Part shown: positions 13,662 to 15,070 of the stretch, piece by piece
How positions within the stretch are numbered: the first letter of the stretch is position 1
How the letters are laid out: the number at the start of each line of letters is the position of its first letter
Source: Terriglobus sp.
GTDB taxonomy: Bacteria > Acidobacteriota > Terriglobia > Terriglobales > Acidobacteriaceae
Direction: 5' to 3'
DNA: 15,070 nt
Assembly (NCBI GenBank): GCA_023265355.1
Contig: JAHFTZ010000009.1
Location: 1-15,070, forward strand
Position numbers and translations under genes: made by a program
The notes under the pieces: generated by a model
What the model saw: only the letters and a program-made list of their open reading frames with translations
Told to the model about the DNA's origin: nothing
The model's database searches: none

Positions 13662-13756
13662 TCCTTATTGATCACGCATTCCACTTTTTTGAGTAATGCC
13701 GCAGAACATTTTCAGCACCACAGCGTATCCGTTCTACAAGCACCGACTTTATAAAA

Positions 13757-13774
13757 ACGAATTACTAAGTTCGT
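13757..13774. promoter_or_regulatory. Candidate operator before the TonB receptor gene
   Basis: The inverted repeat ACGAA-N8-TTCGT lies one base after TATAAA (13750-13755), a possible -10 box. No convincing -35 box was found at the right distance. The position would suit a repressor such as the upstream ROK protein, but this is a guess; the symmetry is only 12 of 18 positions. Confidence 0.25.
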
Positions 13775-13811
13775 AAGCACGTCCATACCCGCTTCAATTC
13801 AGGAGGTAACA

Positions 13812-15070
13812 ATGACGTATACCAATTTCTTCCGGTCTGCCCTGCTTATGCTGGGAACCGTCACACTTCTGGGTGCCATGGCCACGCCATCAGCCCATGC
13901 CCAATCACAATCCATCAACGGCACGATCCGCGGACGCATTGCAGATCCCACCGGCGCAGTCGTCGGCGGAGCCTCTGTGACCGCGACGAATCCCGCCGTG
14001 GGTTACAACCGCACGATCACCGCCGCGCAGGACGGTTATTACGTTCTTCTGAACCTGCCACTCGGCGAATACACCGTCGTCTTCAGCGCGCCCGGGTTTT
14101 CGTCTCTTACTGTTCAGAAGGTCGTGCTGAACGCCGGAACGGAAGCGACCATCGATGGCAACCTCCGTGTTGGCGGGACAGACGCCTCCGTGAGCGTAGT
14201 TGCAACGGATAGCTCCATCGATCCTACAAACCTCAACGTGCAACGCACGCTCGATTCGCGCGAGATTGAAAACGTGCCCCTCACCTCGCGCAACCCATAC
14301 AACTTCATCGTCTTTCAGCCCGGAGTCTCCGGACATCCGAACCAAGAGTTGGGTATTCCACGCACCCTCAATACAAACGGCCTGATGGACCGCATCAACT
14401 ACCAGATGGACGGCATGGTCAACACTCAATCCGACCGCATCGGTCTGCGTCTCTTTCCCATCGGCAATATCTTTGTCAAAGAAGTACAGACGGTTTCGAA
14501 CTCATTCGCTCCGGAGTACGGCTGGACAACGGGCGATGTTTACAACGTCATATCCAACTCCGGCACCAACCAGTACCATGGCATGTTCCAGTTCGTGAAG
14601 CGCTGGGTAGATCTCACTGCTTTCCCTCTGCTCTCCACGCCCGGCAGCGTAAAGCCGGACCTTCAACTCACCGACTACTCCTTCCACGTCGGCGGTCCCG
14701 TCGTGAAGAACAAGCTCTTCTTCTTCGGTTCGTATGAAAAGCTAACGCGCGGTTCGCCATCGCCCGTGAGTGCTGTCACCATCGCCGCCGCTCCCACCAT
14801 CGGCATCTCCGCAGATGAACTCGCAGCCGCTCCTGGCCTGCTTCACGGTGACTTTGTCGATGCCCGCGTCGACTACACCATCAACTCAAAGAACTCCATC
14901 TGCCTGCGCTATAACTACTTCCGCAACTCATTCCCCTTCAACACACAGGTAGGCGGAATCAACACGCGCAGTGCCAACGTCGATTACAAGGACCGCGCCC
15001 ACGTAGGTGCCGTTCAAATCGTCTCGACTGTTACCGATCATTTACTCACTGAGTTTCGTGCCTCTCTCCC
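13812..15070 (+). CDS. TonB-dependent receptor with carboxypeptidase-regulatory domain, N-terminal part
   Basis: The right edge cuts this gene; 419 codons are visible without a stop. A near-perfect AGGAGGT (13801-13807) precedes ATG 13812. The product starts with a Sec signal peptide (1-30, cleavage AHA|Q). Next is a carboxypeptidase-regulatory-like beta-sandwich (36-118: GTIRGRIADPTGAVVGGASVTATN, then GYYVLLNLPLGEYTVVFSAPGF). The plug domain begins near 145 (SREIENVPLTSRNPYNFI, YQMDGMVNTQSD), and outer-membrane barrel strands begin later (HVGGPVVKNKLFFFGSYE). These Oar-like receptors lie in the outer membrane and import large ligands using TonB energy, or act in adhesion; the ligand is unknown. 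It lies 150 bases after the ROK gene on the same strand and could be controlled by it. Members are usually around 1000 residues or more, so most of the barrel lies outside. Confidence 0.9.
   Translation, partial: MTYTNFFRSALLMLGTVTLLGAMATPSAHAQSQSINGTIRGRIADPTGAVVGGASVTATNPAVGYNRTITAAQDGYYVLLNLPLGEYTVVFSAPGFSSLTVQKVVLNAGTEATIDGNLRVGGTDASVSVVATDSSIDPTNLNVQRTLDSREIENVPLTSRNPYNFIVFQPGVSGHPNQELGIPRTLNTNGLMDRINYQMDGMVNTQSDRIGLRLFPIGNIFVKEVQTVSNSFAPEYGWTTGDVYNVISNSGTNQYHGMFQFVKRWVDLTAFPLLSTPGSVKPDLQLTDYSFHVGGPVVKNKLFFFGSYEKLTRGSPSPVSAVTIAAAPTIGISADELAAAPGLLHGDFVDARVDYTINSKNSICLRYNYFRNSFPFNTQVGGINTRSANVDYKDRAHVGAVQIVSTVTDHLLTEFRASL

Noticed and set aside
13658..13699. Direct repeat TTGATC-CTTA-TTGATC and a weak hairpin GCATT/AATGC after the ROK gene
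   Set aside because: The direct repeat is short and overlaps the stop codon. The hairpin is AT-rich with its T-run in the loop rather than after the stem, so it is not a convincing terminator.

Overview
The window looks like the chromosome of an acidobacterium of the class Terriglobia (Acidobacteriaceae type). I infer this from gene content: two secreted proteins of the 'VWFA-related Acidobacterial domain' type, an Oar-like TonB receptor with an N-terminal carboxypeptidase-regulatory domain, a large secreted PIG-L deacetylase, and a dispersed palindrome of a kind common in these genomes. No search was run, so family names rest on recognised motifs.

Left part (1-4709, mostly + strand). A coiled-coil gene, probably ZapB-like, is cut by the left edge and is followed 14 bp later by zapA. 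A REP-like palindrome lies just after zapA. Next is a small minus-strand gene (773-997) with its own promoter, a palindrome between its -35 and -10 boxes, and a leader hairpin. Positions 1321-1517 hold a strong 6S RNA (ssrS) candidate: a promoter with exact 17-bp spacing places +1 at the first base of a 15-bp closing stem, and the gene lies near zapA as in many bacteria. A divergent Lgt-like membrane protein overlaps the start of an RluD-like pseudouridine synthase. A secreted VWA protein follows, preceded by an extended -10 so close to its GTG that its mRNA may be leaderless.

Middle part (4726-9389, - strand). Three genes are tightly packed in the order VWA protein, molybdopterin formate dehydrogenase-like alpha subunit, DUF1641 protein. 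The VWA stop overlaps the dehydrogenase start in TAATG, and the dehydrogenase stop overlaps the ribosome binding site of the DUF1641 gene. The last two form the YrhE/YrhD-type pair known from Firmicutes.

Right part (9437-15070). A secreted 950-residue PIG-L deacetylase (- strand) ends at an intrinsic terminator. It is divergent from a ROK-family regulator whose promoter overlaps the deacetylase promoter. Downstream of the ROK gene, on the same strand, a TonB-dependent receptor runs off the right edge. Deacetylase, regulator and receptor could form a unit for taking up and deacetylating an N-acetylated glycoconjugate, but this is inference.

The stretches 548-772 (apart from the palindrome) and 1088-1285 show no gene I can support. 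I found no CRISPR array, insertion sequence, tRNA or rRNA, and no obviously new defence system. The least ordinary items are the 6S RNA, the small regulated gene, the Lgt homologue lacking its catalytic signature, and the VWA-formate dehydrogenase coupling.
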